Shown in pieces: positions 43,588 through 52,503 of a stretch of DNA of 64,000 nt (position 1 is its first letter; each line of letters starts with the position of its first letter). The position numbers and the translations under genes were made by a program. This stretch comes from an uncultured Pseudomonadota bacterium. GTDB lineage: Bacteria > Pseudomonadota > Gammaproteobacteria > Burkholderiales > Thiobacillaceae. The stretch is from NCBI GenBank assembly GCA_903835655.1, contig CAILNT010000037.1, positions 1 to 64,000 on the forward strand, written 5' to 3'. Below the pieces are notes generated by a model. It was not told where the DNA came from and searched no databases. It saw nothing but the letters and a program-made list of their open reading frames with translations.

Positions 43588-45960
43588 TTACTTCGCGGTG
43601 ATGCTGACGGGTACGGTCGCTTGCGCGGTCAGTTTGGCCGAGTCGACTACCGAGACCTTGAGACTGTAGCTCCCCAGAACCGGATTGGCCCAGTAGGCGA
43701 TGATGTTCATCCCGCTGACGGAGAACGTCATGCCCAGGGGCGCGCCGGAAATCGTGACGGACAGCGAGCTTGCACTGGCATCCGCCAGTCCGATCGTTCC
43801 ACTGACCGACTTGCCGACCACGCCCGTCATGGCCGAACTCGTGATGACCGGTCCCGCCACGGCAATCTTGAAGGTGTAGATGCCCTGGCTGGAGAGGCCA
43901 GTCTTGGTATCCTTGACGATCACGGTCACGGCATAGCTGCCCAGGACCGGTTTGGGCCAGCTGATCACACCGCTCGTGCCGATGCTCATTCCCGAGGGCG
44001 CGCCGCCCAGGGTGTAGGTGACGGGATTGGCGTTGCTGACCGCGACCGTATAAGTCAGGGCCACGCCGGGTTGACCACTGACGGTCGCGGAGCCAACGAC
44101 TGGCGGCGGCGGCGCGGCGATCGTGACGGTGTAGAGGCCCTGGCCGCTCAACCCGGTCTTGGCGTCGTAGGCGGTCACCTTGACCGAGTAGGTGCCTGCC
44201 ACGGGGGTCGTCCAGTTGACGATGCCGGCACTGCTGATGCTCATGCCGGAAGGCGCGCCAGCCAGGCTGTACGTCACCGGATTGGCATTGGTAACGGAAA
44301 CCGTGAATGACAGCGCCGTGCCGGCCGTACCGCCGATGCTGGCGGAGGTCACCACGGGGGCGGTGGCGGCCACTGCGACACCCGAAAGGGTGCCAAGGAG
44401 GCTGCTGACGTTGGGGGTACCCAGTCCTGTGGGCTGGTCATAGCCCCCCCTGGCGGAACAGGTGGCGCACGTACCGTCCGATCCCTTGGAGATATCGGCA
44501 AACTCGGCGGCGTAGTTGCCGGCCACGCTGGCGATCTGCCCATACAAGGCGGCGTGCACCTCGCCCAGAGCCGCCTTGGCTACGACGGCGCGCTGCGCGT
44601 TGGCCACGGCGATGATGCCGGCCCATTGGGGCGTGGACAGGCTGGTGCCGCCGACGCTATACCAACCCGCCGTGGTGCTTCCCGGCGTGATGACGGCCAG
44701 ATACTGGCCCGTGCTGGGGTCCGCATTGAAAGCCACGTCGGCCACGGAACGGTGTGCGACGCTGCCCATGCCGGGCACTGCGCTGTTCTGGTAGCCGGGT
44801 GTGGCCGTGTACTGGCTGATGCCGCCGCCCGTGCCCGACCAAACCACTTCCGAGCGCGTCGTTCCGGAATACGTGAGGCTGGTGCCGCTCACCGCCACCA
44901 CATTGCTGGAGACTGCCGGCCATTCGACGCCGGCGCCGGCATCGCCGGTCGCCGCCAGGTAGGTCATGTTGGCATGCGTAAAGTACGCATCCACCGAGGC
45001 GGTCCAGTTTCCTTCCGTCGCCCCAAAACTCATCGAGACGACGCCGGCCCCCATGGAATTGGCCAATTGAACTGCGCCGGTGAGGTTGGCGACCGATGCG
45101 CTCGGCGCTTCGATCAGGACGATGCGTGCCAGAGGCGCGGTCGCATGCGCCCACTGGACATCCAGCGCAATCTCCGTCGCCCAGCCCGAGTCGTAGGCCG
45201 GAGCGGTTCCGCTCATCGCTCCACTGGCGGTGCTGTAGACGACGGAAAACTGGCAACTATTGCCTGAGGCCGCCGCCAGGGGCAGGCTGGCATTCGTGGC
45301 GATCGCCGTGGTCGTACAGGCGGGCAACCCGAACTTCGTGTTGAAAGCGGCCAGCTCGGCGGCGATATTCGGGTCATGCAGCGCATCGACGATGTAGATC
45401 GTCTGCCCCGCGCCCAACTGCGCGGCTTGCGCCGCGGTGAGCGTCGTCCCGGTGGAGGGCAGGGCAGGCATGCTGTAGGCCGCGCGGATCTGGGCCGGCG
45501 TGTAGGTCGCGACGATGCCGCTGGAAGCCATCGGCGCCACGGTACCCGAGGCCGACAGGCCCTGATTCAGAAACTGCGTATGCCGTGCATGCAAGGACTG
45601 GGGTGTCAGGCGGCGGGTAGACATGCCGGCGAACTCGGCGGGAATCTGCTGACTGTGGGGATGTTGCCTGGCCGAGGTATCGCTATAGTCGCGATCGCTA
45701 TCGGCGGGCTCGGCCAGCGTCGCCGGAGCCAGGTGAAACGAAGGCTGGGCCACCTGGGCCGCGACGTCATCGGGCACACCGACCGCGTCCAGTTGCAGGG
45801 TGGTCGCACCGGTCGCGAGCGAATTGACGCTGGGCTGGCCACTGTCCGCCACACCCCCCACGCTCCCGCCACCACACCCGCTCAACAAGGTCGCCGCGCA
45901 CAACAGCAAGCCGCCAACGGGGACCGGGGCGAGCCCGGGTGTCTTCACAGAAAATTCCAT
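43588..45960 (-). CDS. Secreted S53 (sedolisin-type) peptidase-like lipoprotein with Ig-like repeats
   Basis: 790 residues. The lipoprotein signal ends LLLCAATLLSGC. After a propeptide-like region, the S53 domain shows the acidic pair of the catalytic triad in GWATEIALDVQWAHA (near residue 260), the oxyanion-type Asp in TGDAGAGVEWP and the nucleophile in GGTSLSTPQWAG (near residue 440). From about 535, three repeats of ~85 residues, each containing a GAPxGMxxS segment, form putative Ig-like domains. It probably cleaves or binds an extracellular target at the cell surface. The ATG at 45960 is the likely start. A c-di-GMP riboswitch lies in its leader. Confidence 0.9.
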   Translation of the reverse strand: MEFSVKTPGLAPVPVGGLLLCAATLLSGCGGGSVGGVADSGQPSVNSLATGATTLQLDAVGVPDDVAAQVAQPSFHLAPATLAEPADSDRDYSDTSARQHPHSQQIPAEFAGMSTRRLTPQSLHARHTQFLNQGLSASGTVAPMASSGIVATYTPAQIRAAYSMPALPSTGTTLTAAQAAQLGAGQTIYIVDALHDPNIAAELAAFNTKFGLPACTTTAIATNASLPLAAASGNSCQFSVVYSTASGAMSGTAPAYDSGWATEIALDVQWAHATAPLARIVLIEAPSASVANLTGAVQLANSMGAGVVSMSFGATEGNWTASVDAYFTHANMTYLAATGDAGAGVEWPAVSSNVVAVSGTSLTYSGTTRSEVVWSGTGGGISQYTATPGYQNSAVPGMGSVAHRSVADVAFNADPSTGQYLAVITPGSTTAGWYSVGGTSLSTPQWAGIIAVANAQRAVVAKAALGEVHAALYGQIASVAGNYAAEFADISKGSDGTCATCSARGGYDQPTGLGTPNVSSLLGTLSGVAVAATAPVVTSASIGGTAGTALSFTVSVTNANPVTYSLAGAPSGMSISSAGIVNWTTPVAGTYSVKVTAYDAKTGLSGQGLYTVTIAAPPPPVVGSATVSGQPGVALTYTVAVSNANPVTYTLGGAPSGMSIGTSGVISWPKPVLGSYAVTVIVKDTKTGLSSQGIYTFKIAVAGPVITSSAMTGVVGKSVSGTIGLADASASSLSVTISGAPLGMTFSVSGMNIIAYWANPVLGSYSLKVSVVDSAKLTAQATVPVSITAK

Positions 45961-46027
45961 GGTTGTCACGCTCCAAAATGGGCGAGAGCCACGCTCAGAC
46001 GACGCTCGCTGTTGCACTACCGCGCGA

Positions 46028-46113
46028 ACCATCGGCAACCCCGCCGCCGTAGCGCTCATGCGCGGTAGGCCGGTGATTTTGCGTCCCCGTCTTTCGACGA
46101 GTTTGCCCTCTGA
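46028..46113 (-). promoter_or_regulatory. Class I cyclic-di-GMP (GEMM-I) riboswitch
   Basis: Minus-strand leader of the sedolisin gene. It contains, in order, GAGGGCAAACTCGTCGAAAG (first arm with GAAA tetraloop), ACGGGGACGCAAAATCACCG (ligand-binding junction), GGCCTACC...GCTACGG (second arm) and CGGGGTTGCCGATGG (closing strand). These match the Vc2-type GEMM consensus closely, including the GNRA tetraloop and the GGACGCAAA core. The aptamer ends about 68 bases before the ATG. A possible expression-platform hairpin (GCGAG...CTCGC, then ATTTT) follows, so control could be by termination; whether c-di-GMP turns the gene on or off is unclear. Confidence 0.93.
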
Positions 46114-46258
46114 ATCAACTACATATACCCCGCCGCTGGCGGGAACCCTGCCCCATAACATTTCTGGCGGGCAGCTCCACGAACTGGGCGCAAGGCCAGC
46201 ACATTCCTTGTGGCGATTATGTTGATTTTATATGTTTACCTATTTTTACAGCGCAAGT
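46114..46258 (-). other. AT-rich leader/promoter region of riboswitch transcript
   Basis: Holds no gene. On the minus strand TTGCGC and TATAAA are 18 bases apart just beyond the parC stop, a weak sigma-70 promoter candidate for the riboswitch transcript. A perfect small hairpin CCCGCC-GCT-GGCGGG lies near 46129-46143. Confidence 0.4.
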
Positions 46259-48628
46259 TTAGGCCAGCTTCTCCACCTGCACGATCCGCTCCAGCGGCTG
46301 GCCCTTGCGGGCGCGGTGCAGGCGATGCCTCCCCAGGGCTTCGCCGCCGAGTGTCACGCTGGCGGAACGGCCGAGGCGGGTCTTGCCTTCCACGACCAGG
46401 CGCTGGCCATCGAAGGTGGTGAGCGCCACGATGCGGGCTTCACCCTCCAGCTTCATCAACTGCACGCCCTTGCCGGCGGAGAGGGACCTCATCTCCTCCA
46501 AGGGGAAGGCGAGTAGATGTCCGTTGTCCGCGGCCACGGCCACCCAGGCGCCGTTGAGGCGCACCGGGGGCAGAGGCTGCCAGCCGGCTTCCAGGGTGAG
46601 GAAGGCCCGGCCGGTGCGCTGCTTCGAAATCAGATCGGCGAGCTGGCAGAGAAAACCGTAACCGCCGTCACTGGCGATCAGCCAGCGACTGTCCGAGGCG
46701 GCGGAGAGGGCGTAAAGCAGGCGTTCGCCGCGGGGGAGATCGGCCAGGGTGGCCAGCGGCACACCGTCTCCGCGACCGGTGGGCAGATCGGGGATGCGCA
46801 GGGCGTAGCTGCGCCCGCAGGAGTCGAGCAGGAGCAGCGGCCAGGTGCTGCGGGTCTCCAGGACAGCCAGCGGGCCGTCGCCGGCTTTGTACTGGATCGT
46901 CGCCGCATCCAGGCCGTGGCCAACCCGTGCGCGCAGCCAACCGTTCTTCGAGACGATGACAGTCATGGGTTCATCGACGATGGCATCCTCCGTGTTGGCT
47001 GCGGTGACGGCGGCGGCGGCCTCGATCAGGGTACGGCGCGCATCGCCGTATTTCTTCGCATCGGCACGAATCTCGCCGATCACCAGGCGCTTGAGCTCAT
47101 CCGCGTCCCCCAGCAAGCGCAGCAGGCCGTCCCTTTCCTCGCGCAGCTCGGAGAGCTCCTTTTCGATCTTGATGCCTTCCAGGCGGGCCAACTGGCGCAG
47201 GCGGATTTCCAGGATGTCATCGGCCTGGATCTCGGAGAGGCCGAAGGCGGCCATGAGATCGGCTCTGGGGTCGTCCGCCTCGCGAATGACGCGGATGACG
47301 GCGTCGATGTTGAGCAAGACCGCCTGACGGCCTTCCAGGATATGGATGCGGCGATCCACCGCGTCGAGGCGGTGGGCCGTGCGCCGGCGCACGGTGTCGA
47401 CGCGGAAGCTGGCCCACTCCTGGATCAGCGCCACCAGCCCCTTCTGGCCGGGGCGGCCATCCCGCCCGACCACGGTGAGGTTCATCGGCGCGGTGGTTTC
47501 CAGGCTGGTCTGAGCCAGCAACAGGCGCATGAAACTGTCCGGGTCCTGGTTGCGCGATTGCGGCTCCAGGACGATGCGTACAGGCGCTTTTTCGTCGGAT
47601 TCGTCGCGCGCAGCCTCCAGTGCGGCGAGCAAGGCCGCCTTCAGGGTCTTCTGTTCCTGCGTGAGTTCCTTCCTGCCCGTCTTGATCTGCGGGTTGCTGA
47701 GGGCGTCGATCTGGGTCAGCACCTGGGCGGTGGACACCCCCGGCGGCAATTCCGTGACCACGACCCGCCACTGTCCGCGCGCCAGCGGCTCGACCCCCCA
47801 GCGCGCGCGCACGCGCAGGCTGCCGCGCCCGCCCTCGTAGGCGGCCTGGATGTCGGCCGGGCCGGAGATGATCTGACCGCCACCGGGGAAATCCGGGCCG
47901 GGCACGAGCTTGAGCAGGTCGGCGAGCAATTCCGGCGTGGCGGCATCGGGGTGCTGCAACACGTGCACGGCGGCCGCGGCCAGCTCGGTCAGGTTGTGTG
48001 ACGGGATTTCCGTGGCCATGCCCACGGCGATGCCGGAAGCGCCATTGGCCAGCAGCATGGGCAGGCGCGCCGGCAGCAGGACCGGCTCCTTGAAGGCGCC
48101 GTCGTAATTGGGCTTGAAGTCGACGGTGCCGGCGTCGATTTCGGAAAGCAGCAGTTCGGCGTAGGGCGTGAGCCGGCTTTCCGTGTAGCGCATGGCCGCG
48201 GCGCCATCGCCGTCGCGCGAGCCGAAATTGCCCTGGCCGTCGATCAGCGGATAGCGCAAGGTGAAGCCTTGCGCCATGCGCACCATGGCGTCATAGACGG
48301 ATTGATCGCCGTGCGGGTGCAACTTGCCGATGACGTCGCCCACCACGCGCGCCGATTTGACGTGCCGGGTTGCTGCGGTCAGGCCCATCTCGCGCATGGA
48401 ATAGAGGATGCGCCGCTGCACTGGCTTCATGCCGTCTTCCACGGAGGGCAGCGCCCGGCCCAGAACCACGCTCATGGCGTAGGACAGGTAGCAACGCTCG
48501 GCGAAGTCGGAGAGGGGCAGATAGTCTTTTCCCGACACCTCGTCCGAAGCCGGGGGAAGCAGCGGTGGTTCGCCCTTATCGGCTGGCGCGAACAAGTCGA
48601 GCGTGAGGGAATCGTCGTGCTGTGTCAT
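46259..48628 (-). CDS. parC: DNA topoisomerase IV subunit A
   Basis: 789 residues. The N-terminal breakage-reunion domain has [46 protein letters not shown] and the catalytic tyrosine in [12 protein letters not shown] long coiled-coil-containing tower region and a C-terminal beta-pinwheel follow. QVEKLA ends the protein. The sequence favours ParC over GyrA by length and by the neighbouring parE. It decatenates daughter chromosomes with ParE. It starts 18 bases after the small zinc-ribbon gene. Confidence 0.96.
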   Translation of the reverse strand: MTQHDDSLTLDLFAPADKGEPPLLPPASDEVSGKDYLPLSDFAERCYLSYAMSVVLGRALPSVEDGMKPVQRRILYSMREMGLTAATRHVKSARVVGDVIGKLHPHGDQSVYDAMVRMAQGFTLRYPLIDGQGNFGSRDGDGAAAMRYTESRLTPYAELLLSEIDAGTVDFKPNYDGAFKEPVLLPARLPMLLANGASGIAVGMATEIPSHNLTELAAAAVHVLQHPDAATPELLADLLKLVPGPDFPGGGQIISGPADIQAAYEGGRGSLRVRARWGVEPLARGQWRVVVTELPPGVSTAQVLTQIDALSNPQIKTGRKELTQEQKTLKAALLAALEAARDESDEKAPVRIVLEPQSRNQDPDSFMRLLLAQTSLETTAPMNLTVVGRDGRPGQKGLVALIQEWASFRVDTVRRRTAHRLDAVDRRIHILEGRQAVLLNIDAVIRVIREADDPRADLMAAFGLSEIQADDILEIRLRQLARLEGIKIEKELSELREERDGLLRLLGDADELKRLVIGEIRADAKKYGDARRTLIEAAAAVTAANTEDAIVDEPMTVIVSKNGWLRARVGHGLDAATIQYKAGDGPLAVLETRSTWPLLLLDSCGRSYALRIPDLPTGRGDGVPLATLADLPRGERLLYALSAASDSRWLIASDGGYGFLCQLADLISKQRTGRAFLTLEAGWQPLPPVRLNGAWVAVAADNGHLLAFPLEEMRSLSAGKGVQLMKLEGEARIVALTTFDGQRLVVEGKTRLGRSASVTLGGEALGRHRLHRARKGQPLERIVQVEKLA

Positions 48629-48646
48629 GGCTTACCCACGAGGAGG

Positions 48647-48856
48647 CTACGCCCCACCGATCTTGGTTGCCTGGTGCGCCTTCGATTTTGCGCGGCAATC
48701 CGCGCATTTCCAGCGTTTCGCGCCGTTGGCGCAGCGCACCAGAGCGCCGCCCAGGAGCGGTTTTGTACGCCCGCAACTGGAGCAAAAACGCCGTTCCTCC
48801 AGGTCGATCGCCGTTGTTTCCGCCGTTGTTTCCGCCGTTGTTTCTTCCGATTTCAT
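48647..48856 (-). CDS. Small zinc-ribbon protein between parE and parC
   Basis: 69 residues from the ATG at 48856, which overlaps the parE TGA as ATGA. The N-terminal part contains a 12-base tandem repeat encoding TAETTAETTA. The rest has CSSCG...RCANGAKRWKCADC, two Cys pairs plus one extra, a likely single zinc ribbon, and a basic C-terminus. I do not recognise a named family. Translational coupling and location suggest an accessory factor of topoisomerase IV or simple co-expression; neither is shown by the sequence. Confidence 0.8.
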   Translation of the reverse strand: MKSEETTAETTAETTAIDLEERRFCSSCGRTKPLLGGALVRCANGAKRWKCADCRAKSKAHQATKIGGA

Positions 48857-50820
48857 ATGTCCGCCTCTACCGTGTTGCCCTTTGCTTCCATCCATTCACG
48901 CCGCGCGCCGGCACAGCCTTTGCCCATAAGCATATCGAACATGGCGATCGCCGACGCCATTTCCTCACGCGACACCCGCACCGGCAGAACCCGGCGCGTC
49001 GCCGGGCTCATCGCCGTTTCCCGCAATTGTTCCGGATTCATCTCTCCCAGGCCCTTGAAGCGGCCTACTTCGATGGTGTCTCCCTTCACCCCTTCGCGTA
49101 CCAGGCGCTCGCGTATCGAGCCGAGTTCATCCTCGTCCAGGGCATAGAAGCGGCGCATCGGCTTCTTTCCCCGCGCCGGCACGTCCACCCGGTACAGCGG
49201 CGGCTGTGCGACACAAATCCGGCCCTGCTCCACCAGGCGCGGGAAGTGGCGGAAGAACAGGGTCAGCAGCAGGGTGTTGATGTGGGAGCCATCGACGTCC
49301 GCGTCCGCCATCAGGATCACTTTGCCATAGCGCAGGCCGGAGAGATCGGGATGATCGTCGATGGCGTGCCGCTCCACGCCCAGGGCAACGGCAATGTCAT
49401 GCACCTCGTTGTTGGCGTAGAGGCGTTCCGGCTCCACTTCCCAGGTATTCAGCACTTTGCCGCGCAGAGGCAGGATGGCCTGGGTCTCGCGATCGCGCGC
49501 CTGTTTCGCGGAGCCCCCGGCGGAGTCGCCCTCGACCAGGAACAGTTCGTTGCTCTGTGGGTCGCTGCCGCTGGCGTCGGACAACTTGCCCGGCAAGACC
49601 ACCACCGAGGATTGCTTGCGCTTCTCCACCTTCTGCGCCGATTTCAGCCGGGAAGCCGCCGCTTTCGCCGCGAGATCAGCCAAAGCGCGGCCAGCTTCAA
49701 CGTTGCCGTTGAGCCAGACCTCGAAGGGGTCGCGCACCATGGCGCCGACCAGTTTCACCGCCTCGCGCGAGTTCAGCTTTTCCTTCACCTGGCCCTGGAA
49801 CTGCGGATCGAGGATGCGCGCCGAGAGCACGAAACTCATGCGCCCGCAGACGTCCTCCTGGCGCAACTGCACGCCGCGCGGCAGCAAGCCATGGTGCTCG
49901 GCAAAGGCTTTCACGGCATCGAACACGCCGGCCTTGAGGCCAGCCTCATGGGTGCCGCCCTGGGAGGTGTGGATCAGGTTGACGAAGCTCTCCGCGGCCC
50001 CCGAGCCTTCCGTCCAGGTGAACACCCAGGCGGCCCCCTCGCCCCTGGCATAGCCGCTGCCACCCTCGCCGTCCGCATAACGCTCGCCGGAAAAGGCGGG
50101 CACCAGGGGCTCGGCATCGTTCAGCAATTCCGCCAGGTATTGCGGCAGGCCACCTGGATAGGACCAACTCTTTTCCTGGTCGCCCTCCTCGCGTTCGATG
50201 CCGAGTTTCACGGTGACGCCTGGCAGCAGCACCGCCTTGGCGCGCAGCAAGCGCTCCAGTTCGGCCAGCGAAATCCTGGGGCTGTCGAAGAAGGCCGGAT
50301 CGGGCCAGGCGCGCACCAGGGTACCGGTATCTTTTTTCGCGCACTTCCCGCTGATTTCCAGCGGCCGTACCAGCTTGCCGCCGTCGGAAAATTCGACCTG
50401 GTGGATCTCGCCGTCCCGCTTCACCGTGACGCTCAAGCGCGTCGACAGGGCATTGGTCACCGAAACCCCGACGCCATGCAAGCCGCCGGAAAAGGCATAA
50501 GCGCCGTCGCCGCTGGTCTTGTCGAACTTGCCGCCCGCGTGCAAGCGGGTGAACACCACGACGACGGTCGGCTCCTTCTCGGTGGGATGCGGCCCCACGG
50601 GGATGCCGCGGCCGTCGTCGGCCACCGACACCGAGCCGTCCAGATGCACCCACACGCTGAGGTTGCGGGCATAACCGGCCAGCGCCTCATCCGCGGCGTT
50701 ATCGATGATTTCCTGGATGATGTGGGTGGGCGTGTCGGTGCGCGTGTACATGCCCGGGCGGGCGCGCACGGGCTCCAGTCCCTTGAGTACCTTGATCGAA
50801 GATTCGTCGTAGAGCGTCAT
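48853..50820 (-). CDS. parE: DNA topoisomerase IV subunit B
   Basis: 655 residues. The GHKL ATPase domain has IIDNAADEALAGYA, DDGRGIPVGPHP and GGLHGVGVSVTNALS. The TOPRIM part has LFLVEGDSAGGSAKQARDR and LMADADVDGSHI. RFKGLGEMNPEQL is the C-terminal conserved motif. YTRTDTPTHIIQEIIDN is ParE-like. Conservation starts at MTLYDESSIKVLKGLEPV, so I use the ATG at 50820; the track's 28 extra residues are not conserved. It is followed, with overlap, by the zinc-ribbon gene. Confidence 0.96.
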   Translation of the reverse strand: MTLYDESSIKVLKGLEPVRARPGMYTRTDTPTHIIQEIIDNAADEALAGYARNLSVWVHLDGSVSVADDGRGIPVGPHPTEKEPTVVVVFTRLHAGGKFDKTSGDGAYAFSGGLHGVGVSVTNALSTRLSVTVKRDGEIHQVEFSDGGKLVRPLEISGKCAKKDTGTLVRAWPDPAFFDSPRISLAELERLLRAKAVLLPGVTVKLGIEREEGDQEKSWSYPGGLPQYLAELLNDAEPLVPAFSGERYADGEGGSGYARGEGAAWVFTWTEGSGAAESFVNLIHTSQGGTHEAGLKAGVFDAVKAFAEHHGLLPRGVQLRQEDVCGRMSFVLSARILDPQFQGQVKEKLNSREAVKLVGAMVRDPFEVWLNGNVEAGRALADLAAKAAASRLKSAQKVEKRKQSSVVVLPGKLSDASGSDPQSNELFLVEGDSAGGSAKQARDRETQAILPLRGKVLNTWEVEPERLYANNEVHDIAVALGVERHAIDDHPDLSGLRYGKVILMADADVDGSHINTLLLTLFFRHFPRLVEQGRICVAQPPLYRVDVPARGKKPMRRFYALDEDELGSIRERLVREGVKGDTIEVGRFKGLGEMNPEQLRETAMSPATRRVLPVRVSREEMASAIAMFDMLMGKGCAGARREWMEAKGNTVEADI

Positions 50821-50975
50821 GCGGAGGCGTAGGTGGGCGGGTAGCGGTACGGCAAAGGTGCAAGTAAACGGGCAAGTCGCGGCAGAAGCAAGCTTTCGCA
50901 TCACGCAGAGCCATCAATTGCGGCTTATTATCCCGCGCCGCCCCAAGGAAACCGCTTTTTGAGGAGCCCAGTCTC

Positions 50976-52049
50976 ATGCCCATCGTCGCCCATAACGACC
51001 TCCCCTCCCTGCAACGCCTGAGAGAGGCGGGAACGACCATCGTGCTTCCGCAGGAACGGGCGGCGCGGCAGGATATCCGCGAGTTGCACATCGGCCTTCT
51101 GAACATGATGCCGGACGCGGCGCTGGAGGCCACCGAACGCCAGTTCTTCCGCCTGATCGGCGAGAGCAACCCCATCGCCCAGTTCTATGTCCACCCCTTC
51201 ACGCTCGACGCCATTCCGCGCGGCGACAAGGCCGCGGCGCACATCGCCCGCTACTACGAGCCTTTCGAAAAAATTCGCGAAGGCGGCCTGGACGCGCTCA
51301 TCATCACCGGCGCCAACGTCAGCGGCGAGGATCTCTCCCGCGAACCGTTCTGGGAACCACTCTCCCAGGTGACCGCCTGGGCCTGGGACAACGTCACCAC
51401 GACCCTGCTTTCCTGCCTGGCCAGCCATGCCGTGCTGCACTTTCGCTACCAGCAGCCGCGCGTGCGGCAACTCCGCAAACGCTGGGGCGTGTACGCGCAC
51501 CGCGTGCTGGAACCACGCCACCCCCTGGTGGGCGATGTCAACACCCGCTTCGACGTGCCGCATTCCCGCTGGAACGACATTACACGCGCCCAGTTCGAAG
51601 CGGCCGGCCTGCGGGTGCTGGTCGCCAGCGAAGAAGTGGGCGTGCACCTGGCCACCAGCCACGACGGTCTCCGCATGGTGTTCTTCCAGGGCCATCCGGA
51701 ATACGACACAATTTCCCTGCTGAAGGAATACAAGCGCGACGCACTGCTGGCGGCGCGGGGCTTGTTGCCTGAGTACCCACCCTTCCCCGACAACTACCTG
51801 CGCCCGCACGAACAGGCCATCCTCACGGAATGGTCCGGGCGCGTCCAGGCCGCCCTGGCCGCGGGGCAAGGCCTGCCGGAATTTCCCGAAGCCGTGGTGG
51901 CGTGCAATCTCGACAACACCTGGCACGATACCGCCGAAGCCGTGATCGGCAACTGGATGGGCTGCATGTATCAGGTGACCCACCGCGACCGAAAAAAACC
52001 GTTCATGGACGGAATAAACCCGGATGACCCATTCGGCCTCTACCCGTAG
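50976..52049 (+). CDS. metA: MetA-type homoserine O-acyltransferase (divergent)
   Basis: 357 residues, class I glutamine-amidotransferase-like fold. HIGLLNMMPDAALEATERQFFRLI is the conserved N-terminal MetA motif. The nucleophilic Cys is in TLLSCLASHAVLHF, and the His/Glu pair in FFQGHPEYDTISLLKEY. It activates homoserine for methionine synthesis. The acyl-donor pocket reads TGANVSGED where classic enzymes have TGAPLG, so succinyl versus acetyl cannot be assigned. It is longer than E. coli MetA (~309). GAGGAG lies ten bases before the ATG. A rhodanese gene follows, hinting at a link to sulfur assimilation. Confidence 0.85.
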   Translation: MPIVAHNDLPSLQRLREAGTTIVLPQERAARQDIRELHIGLLNMMPDAALEATERQFFRLIGESNPIAQFYVHPFTLDAIPRGDKAAAHIARYYEPFEKIREGGLDALIITGANVSGEDLSREPFWEPLSQVTAWAWDNVTTTLLSCLASHAVLHFRYQQPRVRQLRKRWGVYAHRVLEPRHPLVGDVNTRFDVPHSRWNDITRAQFEAAGLRVLVASEEVGVHLATSHDGLRMVFFQGHPEYDTISLLKEYKRDALLAARGLLPEYPPFPDNYLRPHEQAILTEWSGRVQAALAAGQGLPEFPEAVVACNLDNTWHDTAEAVIGNWMGCMYQVTHRDRKKPFMDGINPDDPFGLYP

Positions 52050-52098
52050 TATTCGCCGCAACGACTGCCCACCCTCACCCTGCCCTTCTGGAGACACC

Positions 52099-52485
52099 AT
52101 GCAACATCTGACCCCGAAAGAAACCCAGGCTTTTCTCCAGGAACATGCGGACGCAGTGCTCATCGACTGCCGCTCCGAGTTCGAATTCCTCTTCGTCGGA
52201 CATCCTGTGGGCGCCATCCTCATCGCCTGGTACGAAGGCATCAACTGGGATCTGAACCCGCATTTCCTGGGCCAGGTGCGCATGGCCGCCTCGCACCACC
52301 GCCCGGTACTCCTGATCTGCCGCTCCGGCAACCGCTCCAAGGAGGCCGGCGAATTTCTGGAGAAAAACGGCTTCTCCGACGTCTACAACGTGCTCTACGG
52401 CTTCGAGGGCGAACTGGACGACAACCACCGGCGTTCCACCCAGAACGGCTGGCGTTTCGACGGACTGCCCTGGGAACAGTGCTGA
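52099..52485 (+). CDS. Single-domain rhodanese (sulfurtransferase)
   Basis: 128 residues, one rhodanese fold. The active-site Cys is in LLICRSGNRSKEAGEFL, and the N-terminal part has AVLIDCRSEFEFLFVGHPVGA. Single-domain rhodaneses carry persulfide sulfur between partners. The ATG at 52099 has TGGAGA upstream; the longer track start is not supported. It follows metA by 49 bases, which suggests a common transcript. Confidence 0.9.
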   Translation: MQHLTPKETQAFLQEHADAVLIDCRSEFEFLFVGHPVGAILIAWYEGINWDLNPHFLGQVRMAASHHRPVLLICRSGNRSKEAGEFLEKNGFSDVYNVLYGFEGELDDNHRRSTQNGWRFDGLPWEQC

Positions 52486-52503
52486 TCCTGAAGTGCATGC
52501 CCC

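Noticed and set aside
46262-46516. Plus-strand ORF (46232-46516) over the parC 3' end
   Set aside because: Antisense of parC with no start signal.
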